This document shows positions 26,290 through 35,133 of a stretch of 64,000 bases of DNA, one piece after another. The first letter of the stretch is position 1; every line of letters begins with the position of its first letter. A model generated the notes under the pieces. It made no database searches and was not told the DNA's origin. It was given only the letters and a program-made list of their open reading frames with translations. This stretch comes from Thermococcus sp. M39 (GTDB taxonomy: Archaea; Methanobacteriota_B; Thermococci; Thermococcales; Thermococcaceae), in the NCBI RefSeq assembly GCF_012027325.1, contig NZ_SNUG01000003.1:62001-126000 (forward strand), written 5' to 3'. A program made the translations under genes and the position numbers.

Positions 26290-26301
26290 CATTAATAAAC
26301 T
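26290..26301 (+). promoter_or_regulatory. TATA box of the M20 hydrolase gene
   Basis: ATTAATAAACTT, about 40 nt before the GTG start at 26331, leaves room for a short leader with GGTGAT. Confidence 0.4.
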
Positions 26302-26330
26302 TAGTAACGTAATAATACATGGTGATATTT

Positions 26331-27434
26331 GTGGAGGTTGAATTGTTGAAAAAACTTGTTTCTATTCCATCACATTTCGGTGAAGAGAAAAGGATTTCTG
26401 AATTCATAGCTTCGTTTCTCGAGCCTTATGCCAAGGTCGAAATTCAAAATGTTGAGGGCTTTGGGAACAATGTTATAGCGTATCTAAAAGGTGTAAAAAA
26501 TACGGTTGTACTTAACGGTCATATGGATACAGTTGGATTAACAAATGGATGGACAAAAAATCCGTGGGGGCAAATTGAGGGGGATAGATTTTACGGTCTC
26601 GGAAGTGCTGATATGAAAGGCGGCTTGGCAGCATTAATGAGTGCCTTTGTTGAAGTTGCCAAGCTTTCAAAAAGGGAGAGACCAAATGTGATATTCACTG
26701 CTGTTGTCGATGAGGAGGGTTATTCTCGAGGCGCTTGGGAGCTGATAAAGAGTAAGAAACTTAGCAAGGCGGATTTCGTTTTAGTTGGAGAACCTACAAA
26801 CGAGAAGCTCATGCTCGGAGCAAGAGGTAGGTTCGTTATTCAAATTGAAGCCTTTGGTAAGAAAGCTCACGCTGCGAGGCCTGAGCAAGGCATCAATGCA
26901 ATAGAAGAGCTTTCAAAGCTTCTAGCAAATTTAGAGAGAGCAAGGCTGAAGAAGCACCGAAAATTGGGAGAAGGGAGCTTCTGCACACTTGAAATTGAAG
27001 GAAAAGCAGATGGGCTGAGCATTCCCGAATATGCAAAGGCAATAGTTGACAGGCATACGGTAGTTGGAGAGGACTGGGAATTTGTTAAGGGAACCCTTGA
27101 AAAGCTTGCTCAAAAACTTGATATAAAAGCCCAGCTAAAAATTGAAAAATTCAAGAGGCCTACTCCAGAAATGCTCCCCTACTATGTTAAAGAGAACCTC
27201 AGAGTCGTAAAAGCCTTTAGGCGAGTATTCAAAGAGAAAACAGGCAGAGAAGTGGAAATAACTTATGGAAAGAGCGTGGGAGACTTCAATTACTTTGGCA
27301 CTTATCTAGGGAAGCCGACATTAGTTTTCGGCCCAATCGGAGGCAACTGGCACTCTGCTGATGAATGGGTCAGCATAAGCTCAGTGAAGAGAGTTAAAGA
27401 AATATATGTGAGCTTTCTGAAAGCCTTAGTTTGA
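26331..27434 (+). CDS. M20-family metallohydrolase (ArgE/DapE/LysK-like)
   Basis: Zinc amidohydrolase that removes acyl groups from amino acids or cleaves small peptides. Motifs: metal His in LNGHMDTVG (about 65), Asp in YGLGSADMKGG, catalytic Glu pair in VDEEGYSRGA, metal Glu/Asp in VGEPTNEKL, and the C-terminal His in GGNWHSADEWVS. About 367 residues. GGTGAT before GTG at 26331 gives the start VEVELLKKLV; the ATG at 26319 lies before the ribosome binding site. In archaea such enzymes include the LysW-linked deacylase LysK, but no lysW genes are nearby, so the substrate stays open. Confidence 0.85.
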   Translation: MEVELLKKLVSIPSHFGEEKRISEFIASFLEPYAKVEIQNVEGFGNNVIAYLKGVKNTVVLNGHMDTVGLTNGWTKNPWGQIEGDRFYGLGSADMKGGLAALMSAFVEVAKLSKRERPNVIFTAVVDEEGYSRGAWELIKSKKLSKADFVLVGEPTNEKLMLGARGRFVIQIEAFGKKAHAARPEQGINAIEELSKLLANLERARLKKHRKLGEGSFCTLEIEGKADGLSIPEYAKAIVDRHTVVGEDWEFVKGTLEKLAQKLDIKAQLKIEKFKRPTPEMLPYYVKENLRVVKAFRRVFKEKTGREVEITYGKSVGDFNYFGTYLGKPTLVFGPIGGNWHSADEWVSISSVKRVKEIYVSFLKALV

Positions 27435-27458
27435 TTTCCTTTTCTTTGTCTTTCAAGA

Positions 27459-27471
27459 AATTTATAACTCT
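27459..27471 (+). promoter_or_regulatory. Promoter of fumarase genes
   Basis: AAATTTATAACTC is a good TATA element about 30-40 nt before the GTG/TTG start region of the alpha subunit. Confidence 0.4.
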
Positions 27472-27498
27472 CAACTTATGAGTCAATATGGGTGTTGA

Positions 27499-28365
27499 GT
27501 GTTGGATGAAAACCTTATTAAAGCAGTCATTGAAGCAATTCAGCTAGCTGTGACAAATCTTCCCAAAGATATTGTTAATGCAATAGAAAAAGCGTATGAA
27601 AGAGAAGAAAGCAAAATTGCTAAATTTAATCTCGAGAACATTCTTAAAGCGATTGAGATCAGCAAATCCGGGAAAATTCCAATCTGCCAAGATACTGGAA
27701 CGATAACTTTTTTCGTTGAAGCTGGGATTAAAAATCCGTATCTTGGCGAAATTAGAGAAATTTTAGTGGAAGCAACAAGAAGGGCTACACAAGAAATTCC
27801 TCTAAGGCCCAATGCTGTCGATATTCTCACAAATAAAAATTCCGGAGATAATACTGGCAGATTTATTCCGATAATTCACTGGGAGCTTGTTAACGGAGAT
27901 GAGATTAAAATTGCTGTTCTTCCAAAAGGCGGTGGGAGTGAGAACTGCTCGGCTTTGGCAATGCTCAACCCAAGTGAAGGCTTTGAAGGTGTTAAGAGGT
28001 TTGTCGTGGAGAGAGTTAGGGAATGCGAAGGAAAGCCATGTCCTCCCATTGTTTTAGGCATTGGAATTGGAGGAAGCGCTGATTTGGCTTTAAAGCTAGC
28101 CAAAAAATCGCTTTTGAGACCACTTGGAATAAGGCACGAAAATGAAATTATCGCACGACTTGAAAGGGAGATTCTTGATGAGGTGAATTCTCTTGGGATC
28201 GGCCCAATGGGCATGGGAGGTAGAACAACAGCTTTGGACGTTAAGATAGAATACGCTCACAGACATCCAGCATCTCTGCCCGTTGGATTGATAGTTCAGT
28301 GCTGGGCTCACAGAAAAGCCTTCATAGAAATTGATAAAGAGGGAAGGGTTAAAATTTGGCAGTAA
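27499..28365 (+). CDS. Class I fumarate hydratase, alpha (N-terminal) subunit
   Basis: [4Fe-4S] hydratase that interconverts fumarate and malate. 288 residues. Cluster cysteines are visible in IPICQDTGTI (about 57), GGSENCSAL (about 155) and EGKPCPPIVLGIG. The C-terminal GMGGRTTALDVKIEYAHRHPASLPVG is typical. In archaea class I fumarase is split into two subunits, and the beta subunit gene follows after an unusually long gap of 195 nt. The start may be the GTG at 27499 or the TTG at 27502. Confidence 0.92.
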   Translation: MLDENLIKAVIEAIQLAVTNLPKDIVNAIEKAYEREESKIAKFNLENILKAIEISKSGKIPICQDTGTITFFVEAGIKNPYLGEIREILVEATRRATQEIPLRPNAVDILTNKNSGDNTGRFIPIIHWELVNGDEIKIAVLPKGGGSENCSALAMLNPSEGFEGVKRFVVERVRECEGKPCPPIVLGIGIGGSADLALKLAKKSLLRPLGIRHENEIIARLEREILDEVNSLGIGPMGMGGRTTALDVKIEYAHRHPASLPVGLIVQCWAHRKAFIEIDKEGRVKIWQ

Positions 28366-28457
28366 TTTTTGAGACATCAAACACCTTTCAAGTTTCTCCA
28401 AAACGGCATCATAAAGTCATTCCCGACCCAACAATTTGGCATTCATAGCCTCACCTA

Positions 28458-28467
28458 GTTTATAATT
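28458..28467 (+). promoter_or_regulatory. Separate promoter of the fumarase beta gene
   Basis: GTTTATAATT about 100 nt before the beta subunit ATG suggests that this gene also has its own transcript with a leader of about 70 nt ending in GGTGGTG. This explains the long gap between subunit genes. Confidence 0.35.
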
Positions 28468-28559
28468 TGCCCAAACCCATACTTACAGGAGGGTTTGAGA
28501 AAATTTGTCAAGTCCAAAAAGACTTTAAGGAGAGAGTTAGAACTTATCATGGTGGTGTT

Positions 28560-29072
28560 ATGGATCTAAAAACCCCTTTAAGCTATGAAGATGTCTTAAA
28601 ACTCAAAATTGGGGATATTATACATCTTTCCGGAATCATATACACGGCAAGGGATTTGGCACACAAAAGAATCATTGAGCTTGCAAAAAACGGAGAGCTG
28701 CCCTTTGATTTGGAAGGTGCAGTCATCTATCACTGCGGTCCCGTTGTGAGAAAAAATGGAAAATTCAAAATAGTCTCCGCTGGCCCTACAACAAGTGCAA
28801 GAATGAACCGTTATCTCAATGAAATTTTGGCTCTGGGAGTTAAGGGGATAATTGGAAAGGGGGGCATGAATGCCGAGCCCTTTAGAGAACATAAGGCTGT
28901 GTATTTTGCCTTCACGGGTGGAGCTGGGTCTTTAGCAGCTAAGAGCATTAAAAGGGTTGTAGATGTCTACTGGCTTGACGAGCTTGGCATTCCTGAGGCT
29001 GTTTGGGTATTAGAGGTTGAGAAATTTCCGCTTCTTGTTGCTGTTGATGCATATGGAAATTCAATACTATAA
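28560..29072 (+). CDS. Class I fumarate hydratase, beta (C-terminal) subunit
   Basis: 170-residue subunit that forms the active site together with the alpha subunit. Starts MDLKTPLSYEDVLKLKIGD at 28560, after GGTGGTG. The frame can be read further back to 28467, but that part has no family resemblance. Key segments: LSGIIYTARDLAHKR (about 22), AGPTTSARMNRY (about 80) and GKGGMN (about 108), with GGAGSLAA following. Works with fumarase alpha, malate dehydrogenase and malic enzyme elsewhere in the window in C4-acid metabolism. Confidence 0.92.
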   Translation: MDLKTPLSYEDVLKLKIGDIIHLSGIIYTARDLAHKRIIELAKNGELPFDLEGAVIYHCGPVVRKNGKFKIVSAGPTTSARMNRYLNEILALGVKGIIGKGGMNAEPFREHKAVYFAFTGGAGSLAAKSIKRVVDVYWLDELGIPEAVWVLEVEKFPLLVAVDAYGNSIL

Positions 29073-29106
29073 AAAGAGTTAAAAGCTAAACAAGACTAAT
29101 CATTAC

Positions 29107-29166
29107 AGCCGATGATGGCAACAGGGTAGCTGCCGATTGATGACGAAGCCGTTCCAGTCTGAGGCT
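29107..29166 (+). ncRNA. C/D box guide sRNA
   Basis: Terminal stem AGCC/GGCT closes a 60-nt RNA with box C ATGATGG (29112-29118, consensus RUGAUGA), box C' TTGATGA (29137-29143) and box D CTGA (29159-29162). Box D' is degenerate (CTGC at 29130 or CCGA at 29133). The D guide just upstream of box D is agccgttccagt, and the D' guide is about caacagggtag. By the five-nucleotide rule the D guide would direct 2'-O-methylation of the second G in ACUGGAACGGCU; the D' target would be CUACCCUGUUG. A TTAAAAG element about 25 nt upstream may be its TATA box. It overlaps the 3' end of the convergent UspA gene by two bases. Confidence 0.82.
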
Positions 29167-30007
29167 ATTCACACGGCACCAAAAGCACAGGCAGCTTTGA
29201 GTCCCTGATAACCCTTTCTGCTGTGCTCCCAAGCAATAACTCTTTAATAATACCCCTGCCCTTTTTGCCCATTACAATAAGCGTTGCATTTTTTGTTATT
29301 GAGACCCCTATTATTCCTTGAGAAGCAACGCCGGCCAATACCTCTATTTCAACCGGAAACTTCACGATTTTTGTATATTTCTCAAGGTTCTGCCTGGCTT
29401 TTGCTATGTTGTCCTCAAGCTCCTCAGCTTTGCCATAATCTACAACATGAAGAAGAACTCCTTTCCTAGCAAGCTCTTCAAACTTCTTGACAGTTTCCAT
29501 TATCCTTATTGAGCACGATGAAAAGTCTAGAGCTACCAACGGCTTGTCAAAGATTTTCTCACAGTCATGTAAGCATTTTATTTTCTCTTCCTCTTCATCC
29601 CATTCGTATCTGATGAGGAGAACGGGCTTTTTAGCGGCTCTTACAAGGTTTGAAGCTGTGCTTCCTAAAAACATCTGCCTCAAAATGTTCTCTCCCTTTG
29701 AAGGGCTTATAATCAAATCAACATCCTTTTCTTTGGCAATCTCAGCTATTTCCAACGAAGGAATTCCAAGCTTTACAATTGGTTCAACTTCTACTCCCCT
29801 CTCTCTAAGCTCATTTGCTAAGTTGTCCAACTGCTCCGCGTCAATCTTCATAAGCTCAAGAGCTTCAATATCCGTTGCAGTAATATCAACTACATGCACA
29901 AGATAGAGCTTTTTAACTCCGAGCTTAAAGAATTTTGGGACGCAGTTCCTTAGAGCATGTAAGGACACTTCAGAAAAATCTGTCGGAAAAAGTATCTTCT
30001 CAAACAT
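29165..30007 (-). CDS. Universal stress protein, two UspA domains
   Basis: About 280 residues with two tandem Usp folds (1-140 and 150-280). The second carries the ATP-binding pattern GKKGRGIIKELLLGSTAERVIRDS, and the first a related SPSKGENILRQMFLGSTASNLVRAA. They are nucleotide-binding alpha/beta proteins whose cellular task is usually unknown. GGTGAATCCA before the ATG at 30007 (MFEKILFPTDFSEVS) sets the start; the extension to 30034 precedes it. Its stop abuts the C/D RNA gene on the other strand. Confidence 0.9.
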   Translation of the reverse strand: MFEKILFPTDFSEVSLHALRNCVPKFFKLGVKKLYLVHVVDITATDIEALELMKIDAEQLDNLANELRERGVEVEPIVKLGIPSLEIAEIAKEKDVDLIISPSKGENILRQMFLGSTASNLVRAAKKPVLLIRYEWDEEEEKIKCLHDCEKIFDKPLVALDFSSCSIRIMETVKKFEELARKGVLLHVVDYGKAEELEDNIAKARQNLEKYTKIVKFPVEIEVLAGVASQGIIGVSITKNATLIVMGKKGRGIIKELLLGSTAERVIRDSKLPVLLVPCE

Positions 30008-30069
30008 TGGATTCACCAATGATATCTTATGCAATTGAAGTATTTAGGTGTTGCCTAGCTATCGAAGGG

Positions 30070-30079
30070 AATATAAACA
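30070..30079 (+). promoter_or_regulatory. TATA box of ABC operon, leaderless
   Basis: GAATATAAAC about 30 nt before the ATG at 30102, with no ribosome binding site between them. Transcription should begin right at the start codon, so the first gene of this operon is probably translated from a leaderless message. Confidence 0.5.
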
Positions 30080-30101
30080 TCTACACGTACTATTCTTTGC
30101 A

Positions 30102-30797
30102 ATGGAGCGAAGAGTTGTTTTAGAGACCGTCAATCTTGTCAAGAACTATTACATTGGCAGAAAAATAGTAGTTCCAGCTCTTAGAGGAGTTAGTTTAAAG
30201 ATTCATGAGGGGGAATTCGTTGCAATAATTGGACCTAGTGGGAGCGGAAAGACGACACTTCTTAATATGCTTGGCCTCTTAGACAGACCCACAAGCGGAA
30301 AGATATATATCGATGGAATTGATGTCAGCAATCTCAACGATAACCAGCTTTCCGAAATTAGATTGAGAAAAATTGGCTTTGTTTTCCAATACTACAACCT
30401 AATTCCAATTTTAACGGCATTAGAAAACGTTGAGCTACCAATGCTCCTAGCAGGAGTTCCAAAGAAGAAAAGAATCAAAAGAGCAAAGGAACTGCTAAAG
30501 TCACTGGGGCTTGAAAAATTCATGCACCACAAACCAAATGAAATGAGTGGAGGACAACAACAAAGAGTTGCAATTGCAAGAGCCCTAGCTAATAATCCAA
30601 GTATAGTTTTAGCAGATGAGCCAACTGGAAACCTCGATACCCAGACATCGAAAGAAATAATAGCCTTGATGAAGAAAATAAATCAAGAGAAAGGAACAAC
30701 GTTTGTAATAGTGACTCATGATATTGAAATCGCAAAAGAGGCAGAGAGAATTCTTCAAATAAGAGATGGTAAGATTAGCAAGGTGGAAAAGTTATGA
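30102..30797 (+). CDS. ABC transporter ATP-binding protein (LolD/MacB-type)
   Basis: 231-residue cytoplasmic ATPase. Walker A GPSGSGKTTLL, Q-loop FVFQYYNLIPILTALENVELPM, signature MSGGQQQRVAIARAL, Walker B IVLADEPTGNLD, H-loop VTHD. The ENVELPM and GNLD forms mark the LolD/MacB (MacB-FtsX) group. I place the start at the ATG at 30102 (MERRVVLETV) rather than the upstream ATG at 30048 because of the promoter position. It overlaps the exported-protein gene by 4 nt, and the FtsX-type permease follows. Confidence 0.92.
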   Translation: MERRVVLETVNLVKNYYIGRKIVVPALRGVSLKIHEGEFVAIIGPSGSGKTTLLNMLGLLDRPTSGKIYIDGIDVSNLNDNQLSEIRLRKIGFVFQYYNLIPILTALENVELPMLLAGVPKKKRIKRAKELLKSLGLEKFMHHKPNEMSGGQQQRVAIARALANNPSIVLADEPTGNLDTQTSKEIIALMKKINQEKGTTFVIVTHDIEIAKEAERILQIRDGKISKVEKL

Positions 30798-32626
30798 AAA
30801 AGATTGCCATGCTGTTAATATTCATGTTAACTGTGCCAAGCATAATCAAAGCTCAGCATCAAGAAGAGGAGTATTTGCTGACCTTTTCCGGTTATTTGGG
30901 AATTGGAGACGTTTTAACTTTTGGAAACTACACCCTCGTGCTGGAAAACATTCTAAACCCTAATGCTCCTGGCGAGAGAGCACTCTTTAGGATTAGAGAC
31001 AACGTGATGTTCGAGGAAAAGGAATTTGCCTTAGCTAGAGGCGAGGAGTATCAATACAAAGATGTAAAAATTAAGCTCGTTGTTATAACCCTTGAAGACA
31101 ATCCTAGGGCACTAATCAGAATTTATTCAAAAGCTGTTGATGTGTTTTATGGGGATGCCTATGAGAGGTCAATCTTTAGATACGGACCTATAAAGTTCAT
31201 AATCCTTGAAATAAAAAATGAAACCTTTTTGGCGAGATATGAGAAGAAAGGAGAAGTTGATTACCGTTATTTTGGAACAGGCTATTACTACTGGAACGAG
31301 CTCTCCATCTATGTTGAGAACATCACAAACAAGACAGTAAGGTTAAAGATCAAGGCTCCGAAATACGCTCAGTACGCAATTATCAGAGGAGCAGAAATAG
31401 CTATTGAAAAAGTTGATTTTGGAGAAGTTGAGATAGGCTCGCCGTTTAAGCTAACTATAACGTTAAGAAATGTAGGAAACAAAAACGCCCGCTTTATAAG
31501 CGTCTATTTGTATTCCAAAGAACAAATAAGGGAAGAGCAAGTTCAAACAATTCTGCCAACAATAACCCTACCTCAATTTGAATCTTCTTTGCCCTTTGCT
31601 GCCTACAGGGAAAGTCCAATTAAGTATCTTGAAGTTTTAGCTCCGGGAGATGAGAAGACTATTGTTTTCACATTAATTTCTTCAAAGAACCTCAAAGAAG
31701 ACGTCTATCCACTCTACATTAAGATTGAATACCAAGACGAAGATGGTGCAAAGAAAAGCAAGGAAGTTCAAGTGGGAATTCCGGTTGAAGACAAGATAAG
31801 GCCAAAAGTTATTATCGAGGAGTTTAAGATAATCCCACCTGTTGTCCAACCTGATTCAAACTTTACAGTCAGGATAAGGCTCAAGAATATTGGGAATACC
31901 ATAGCTAAGCATGTTAAAGTTAAAGTTACGAGTGAAAAGCCAGAAGAGGAAAAGCAGACAACCTATCCATACTTCCCCTCTGGTGAAGGAACGATTCAAC
32001 AAGAAGTTGATATATTCCCAATAAGCAAACAGAGTCTTCTATACTTTTCTGAAATCAATACAACAGCCGAAGGTGAGTTATACTTCAAGATAAAGCAAGT
32101 CCAAAGAGGCATTTATCCCCTCTATGTCACAATTACCTATGAAGATGAAAACGGCGTTGTCTACAAGGAGGAGAGCATGTTTGGAGTTGAAGTGAGTGCT
32201 TATCCTCTCCTCGATCTCTATATAGGGAACATCTGGGAGAGCAGTGGAAGGTACAACTTTGAAGTTTATGTCGTTAATGAAGGTAAGGATGTTGCAAGAG
32301 GAGTAACCCTTGATGTCACTTCAGAGCAACTTGAGCTATTTCCAATTGGACAGAGATATGTGGGAAGCATTGCTGGATTAGACTACGACAGTGTAAACTT
32401 CCAAATTTTAAACAAGACTATTCCAAAGGGAGAATACGTTATTCATGCCAAGGTCTATTATAAAGATGAAAAAGGGCAGGAAAAGACTTTCGAGAAAGAT
32501 TTAGTTATTAGAATTCCTGAAACCATCACCTATACCAAGGAGAGACACTACGAGTACTATATCGGCGGAGGAATTCTATTGTTACTCATAATAATCCTTC
32601 TATGGAGGAGAAAAGGTGTGGAGTGA
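30794..32626 (+). CDS. Large exported CARDB/S-layer-domain protein of ABC operon
   Basis: 610 residues: signal peptide (MKKIAMLLIFMLTVPSIIKA), a long extracellular part and a C-terminal membrane anchor (YYIGGGILLLLIIILLWRRK). The outside part holds at least three beta-sandwich repeats of CARDB type (FKLTITLRNVGNKNARFISV, FTVRIRLKNIGNTIAKHVKV, YNFEVYVVNEGKDVARGVTL), as in COG1361 proteins. Gene overlaps on both sides (4 nt with the ATPase, 11 nt with the permease) show that it is made together with the ABC transporter. It may receive or hold the exported substrate on the outer side; the role is inferred. Confidence 0.85.
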   Translation: MKKIAMLLIFMLTVPSIIKAQHQEEEYLLTFSGYLGIGDVLTFGNYTLVLENILNPNAPGERALFRIRDNVMFEEKEFALARGEEYQYKDVKIKLVVITLEDNPRALIRIYSKAVDVFYGDAYERSIFRYGPIKFIILEIKNETFLARYEKKGEVDYRYFGTGYYYWNELSIYVENITNKTVRLKIKAPKYAQYAIIRGAEIAIEKVDFGEVEIGSPFKLTITLRNVGNKNARFISVYLYSKEQIREEQVQTILPTITLPQFESSLPFAAYRESPIKYLEVLAPGDEKTIVFTLISSKNLKEDVYPLYIKIEYQDEDGAKKSKEVQVGIPVEDKIRPKVIIEEFKIIPPVVQPDSNFTVRIRLKNIGNTIAKHVKVKVTSEKPEEEKQTTYPYFPSGEGTIQQEVDIFPISKQSLLYFSEINTTAEGELYFKIKQVQRGIYPLYVTITYEDENGVVYKEESMFGVEVSAYPLLDLYIGNIWESSGRYNFEVYVVNEGKDVARGVTLDVTSEQLELFPIGQRYVGSIAGLDYDSVNFQILNKTIPKGEYVIHAKVYYKDEKGQEKTFEKDLVIRIPETITYTKERHYEYYIGGGILLLLIIILLWRRKGVE

Positions 32627-33839
32627 GCTAGTTAAAATTGCCATTAGAAACTTAACAAGGAGGAAGCTTAGAACACTTTTCACAATGTTAGGGATTATAA
32701 TAGCCGTTGGCTCAGTCACTGCTTTAGTTTCCATAACTCAAGGTTCCCGAATGGCAATAGAGCAGGAGCTTGAGAGCACAAGCAATGTTCTCATGGTGAT
32801 GCCTGGAGTAAGCGTTTCCATAATTAGAGCAGCAACGAGTACAATGAGTGAGGATATTGTAAAAAAGATAGAGAAGATTGATCATGTTGAAGCTGTAAAT
32901 CCCGCTTTGATAAAATTTACAACAATTCAATACGATGGCTGGATTCTGGAGCTCACAATTATGGGCGTTGACCCAAAGAGGGCAGAGAAGTTTTTCGCTC
33001 TTCGTGGGCTTCACTTAGAGAGAGGAGTATTTTTGAGGAAAAACGACAGATACAAAGCTATTCTTGGGTATTTGTTAGCTCATGGGAAGTTCGCAACTTT
33101 TAATGGAGAGCCTGTTAACTGGGACATCACACCTGGACAGAGAATAATAATCTACGATGACCAAGGAAATACTTATGAGTTTAAGGTTATTGGGAATCTG
33201 GAAGAGAGTGGACAGTCTTTCTTAGCGGGTTTCTTGGATATGATGGTAGTTGTTCCGTTAGATACACTTCAAGAAATGTTCCATGAAGAAGGAAAAGTCA
33301 GCATAGTGGATGTATGGGTTGATGACGTTGCATTCATTGATGAAGTCAAGAAAGAAATTGAAAAAGAAGTCCCCGGGGTTACAGTCATCACGGCAAGGCA
33401 GAGCGTTCAAATGGTTCTTATGATTCAAAAAATGATGCACAATCTTTTGATTGGAATTGGCAGCATTGCTCTCTTTGTAGGAGCTCTTGGAGTTATGAAC
33501 ACGCTTTTAACTTCAGTAATGGAGAGGACAAGAGAGATCGGAACTTATAGAGCAATTGGAGCAAAGAAGAGCTTTATCCTAAAAATGATTTTCATTGAGG
33601 GAATAATATTGACAAGCATTGGTGGCATTTTGGGCTTTTTCTTTGGGATTGGAGCTGCAAAGATGGTGGTATTCATATTTAGGCAGAGAGGTCAGTTGTT
33701 ACCTGATCCAATAATCGACATGAATGTCATTGCAATAGCTTTTGTAATAACAATCCTAATTGGAATACTTTCAAGTCTGTATCCAGCAAAGAAGGCATCA
33801 GACTTGAGCCCAGTTGAGGCTTTGAGGTACATTGAATGA
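32616..33839 (+). CDS. MacB/FtsX-type ABC permease
   Basis: 407 residues with the MacB layout: one N-terminal membrane helix ([20 protein letters not shown]), a large extracellular MacB_PCD domain (about 45-270), then three C-terminal helices of the FtsX domain with [21 protein letters not shown] start after GGAGGAG inside the previous gene. MacB-type transporters act as mechanotransmitters rather than classic exporters, so with the CARDB partner this might drive a process at the cell surface. The TREIG motif is intact. Confidence 0.9.
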   Translation: MWSELVKIAIRNLTRRKLRTLFTMLGIIIAVGSVTALVSITQGSRMAIEQELESTSNVLMVMPGVSVSIIRAATSTMSEDIVKKIEKIDHVEAVNPALIKFTTIQYDGWILELTIMGVDPKRAEKFFALRGLHLERGVFLRKNDRYKAILGYLLAHGKFATFNGEPVNWDITPGQRIIIYDDQGNTYEFKVIGNLEESGQSFLAGFLDMMVVVPLDTLQEMFHEEGKVSIVDVWVDDVAFIDEVKKEIEKEVPGVTVITARQSVQMVLMIQKMMHNLLIGIGSIALFVGALGVMNTLLTSVMERTREIGTYRAIGAKKSFILKMIFIEGIILTSIGGILGFFFGIGAAKMVVFIFRQRGQLLPDPIIDMNVIAIAFVITILIGILSSLYPAKKASDLSPVEALRYIE

Positions 33840-33883
33840 AAAGGATTATATTATCATCGAAACAATTCAATTTGGGTGATATC

Positions 33884-35077
33884 ATGAAGAGGGTTCATCT
33901 TTTTGACTGGCATAAGGAGCATGCAAAGAAGGTTGAGGAGTTTGCTGGTTGGGAGATGCCAATCTGGTATTCAAGCATAAAGGAGGAGCACTTGGCTGTT
34001 AGAAATGGTGTTGGAATTTTTGACGTCTCTCACATGGGCGAGATATTCTTCCGTGGTAAAGATGCCCTGAAGTTTTTGCAGTACGTTACAACAAACGACA
34101 TAGCAAAGCCTCCAGCGATAAGCGGAACTTACACGCTCGTTTTAAATGAGAGAGGTGCTGTTAAGGATGAGACTTTGGTCTTTAATATGGGCAACGATAC
34201 ATACATGATGGTCTGTGACAGCGATGCCTTTGAAAAGCTCTATGCATGGTTCATGAGCATTAAGAGGGCAATTGAGCAGTACACCGAGCTGGACTTGGAG
34301 ATAGAGAACAAAACCTACGACATGGCAATGTTCTCAATTCAAGGGCCAAAAGCAAGGGATGTCGCTTTAGAGCTCTTTGGAATTGATATAAACGAGCTCT
34401 GGTGGTTCCAAGCTAAAGAGGTTGAGCTTGATGGAATCAAGATGCTCCTCTCAAGGAGCGGTTACACTGGTGAGAACGGATTTGAGGTTTACTTTGAAGA
34501 TGCTAACCCCTATCACCCAGATCCGGAGAAGAGAGGAAAACCAGAAAAGGCTCTCTATGTTTGGGAGAAAATCCTTGAAGTCGGCAAGAAGTACGGAATA
34601 AAGCCAGCTGGCCTTGGAGCAAGAGATACACTTAGATTAGAGGCTGGCTATACTTTATACGGCAACGAGACAAAAGAGCTACAACTTTTAAGCACAGACA
34701 TTGATGAGGTAACACCTTTGCAAGCTAACCTTGAATTTGCAATCTTCTGGGACAAGGAGTTCATAGGAAAAGAGGCTTTACTCAAGCAGAAAGAGAGAGG
34801 ACTGCCGAGCAAGATGGTGCACTTCAAGATGATCGACAAGGGAATTCCAAGAGCTAGCTATAAGGTTTACAAAGACGGTGAGCTTATTGGAGAAGTCACG
34901 AGTGGTACAATGTCTCCGCTCTTGGGCATAGGAATTGGAATTGCATTCGTCAAACCAGAATATGCCACCCCCGGAGTCGAGATTGAGATAGAGATCAGAG
35001 GACAAAAGAAGAAAGCGATAACTGTTAGTCCACCGTTCTATGACCCAAAGAAGTATGGTGCATTTAGAGAGGAGTGA
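33884..35077 (+). CDS. gcvT: Glycine cleavage system aminomethyltransferase (T protein)
   Basis: 397 residues. Transfers the methylene from H-protein-bound aminomethyl to tetrahydrofolate (or its archaeal analogue), releasing ammonia. Starts [20 protein letters not shown] after GGGTGAT; the frame's first ATG at 33836 overlaps the permease stop and is too early. Motifs: [46 protein letters not shown] (here GARDTLRLE), [19 protein letters not shown] 413-residue reading would be longer than usual. The remaining glycine cleavage genes are not in this window. Confidence 0.94.
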   Translation: MKRVHLFDWHKEHAKKVEEFAGWEMPIWYSSIKEEHLAVRNGVGIFDVSHMGEIFFRGKDALKFLQYVTTNDIAKPPAISGTYTLVLNERGAVKDETLVFNMGNDTYMMVCDSDAFEKLYAWFMSIKRAIEQYTELDLEIENKTYDMAMFSIQGPKARDVALELFGIDINELWWFQAKEVELDGIKMLLSRSGYTGENGFEVYFEDANPYHPDPEKRGKPEKALYVWEKILEVGKKYGIKPAGLGARDTLRLEAGYTLYGNETKELQLLSTDIDEVTPLQANLEFAIFWDKEFIGKEALLKQKERGLPSKMVHFKMIDKGIPRASYKVYKDGELIGEVTSGTMSPLLGIGIGIAFVKPEYATPGVEIEIEIRGQKKKAITVSPPFYDPKKYGAFREE

Positions 35078-35133
35078 AACAAACTTTAAGAAAGTTTGAT
35101 CAAAAGTAGTTGACTGCTTTAGGTTTCCCATTT

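Noticed and set aside
28467-28559. N-terminal extension of the fumarase beta subunit
   Set aside because: The extension has no resemblance to the family, and a GGTGGTG site is correctly placed for the ATG at 28560.
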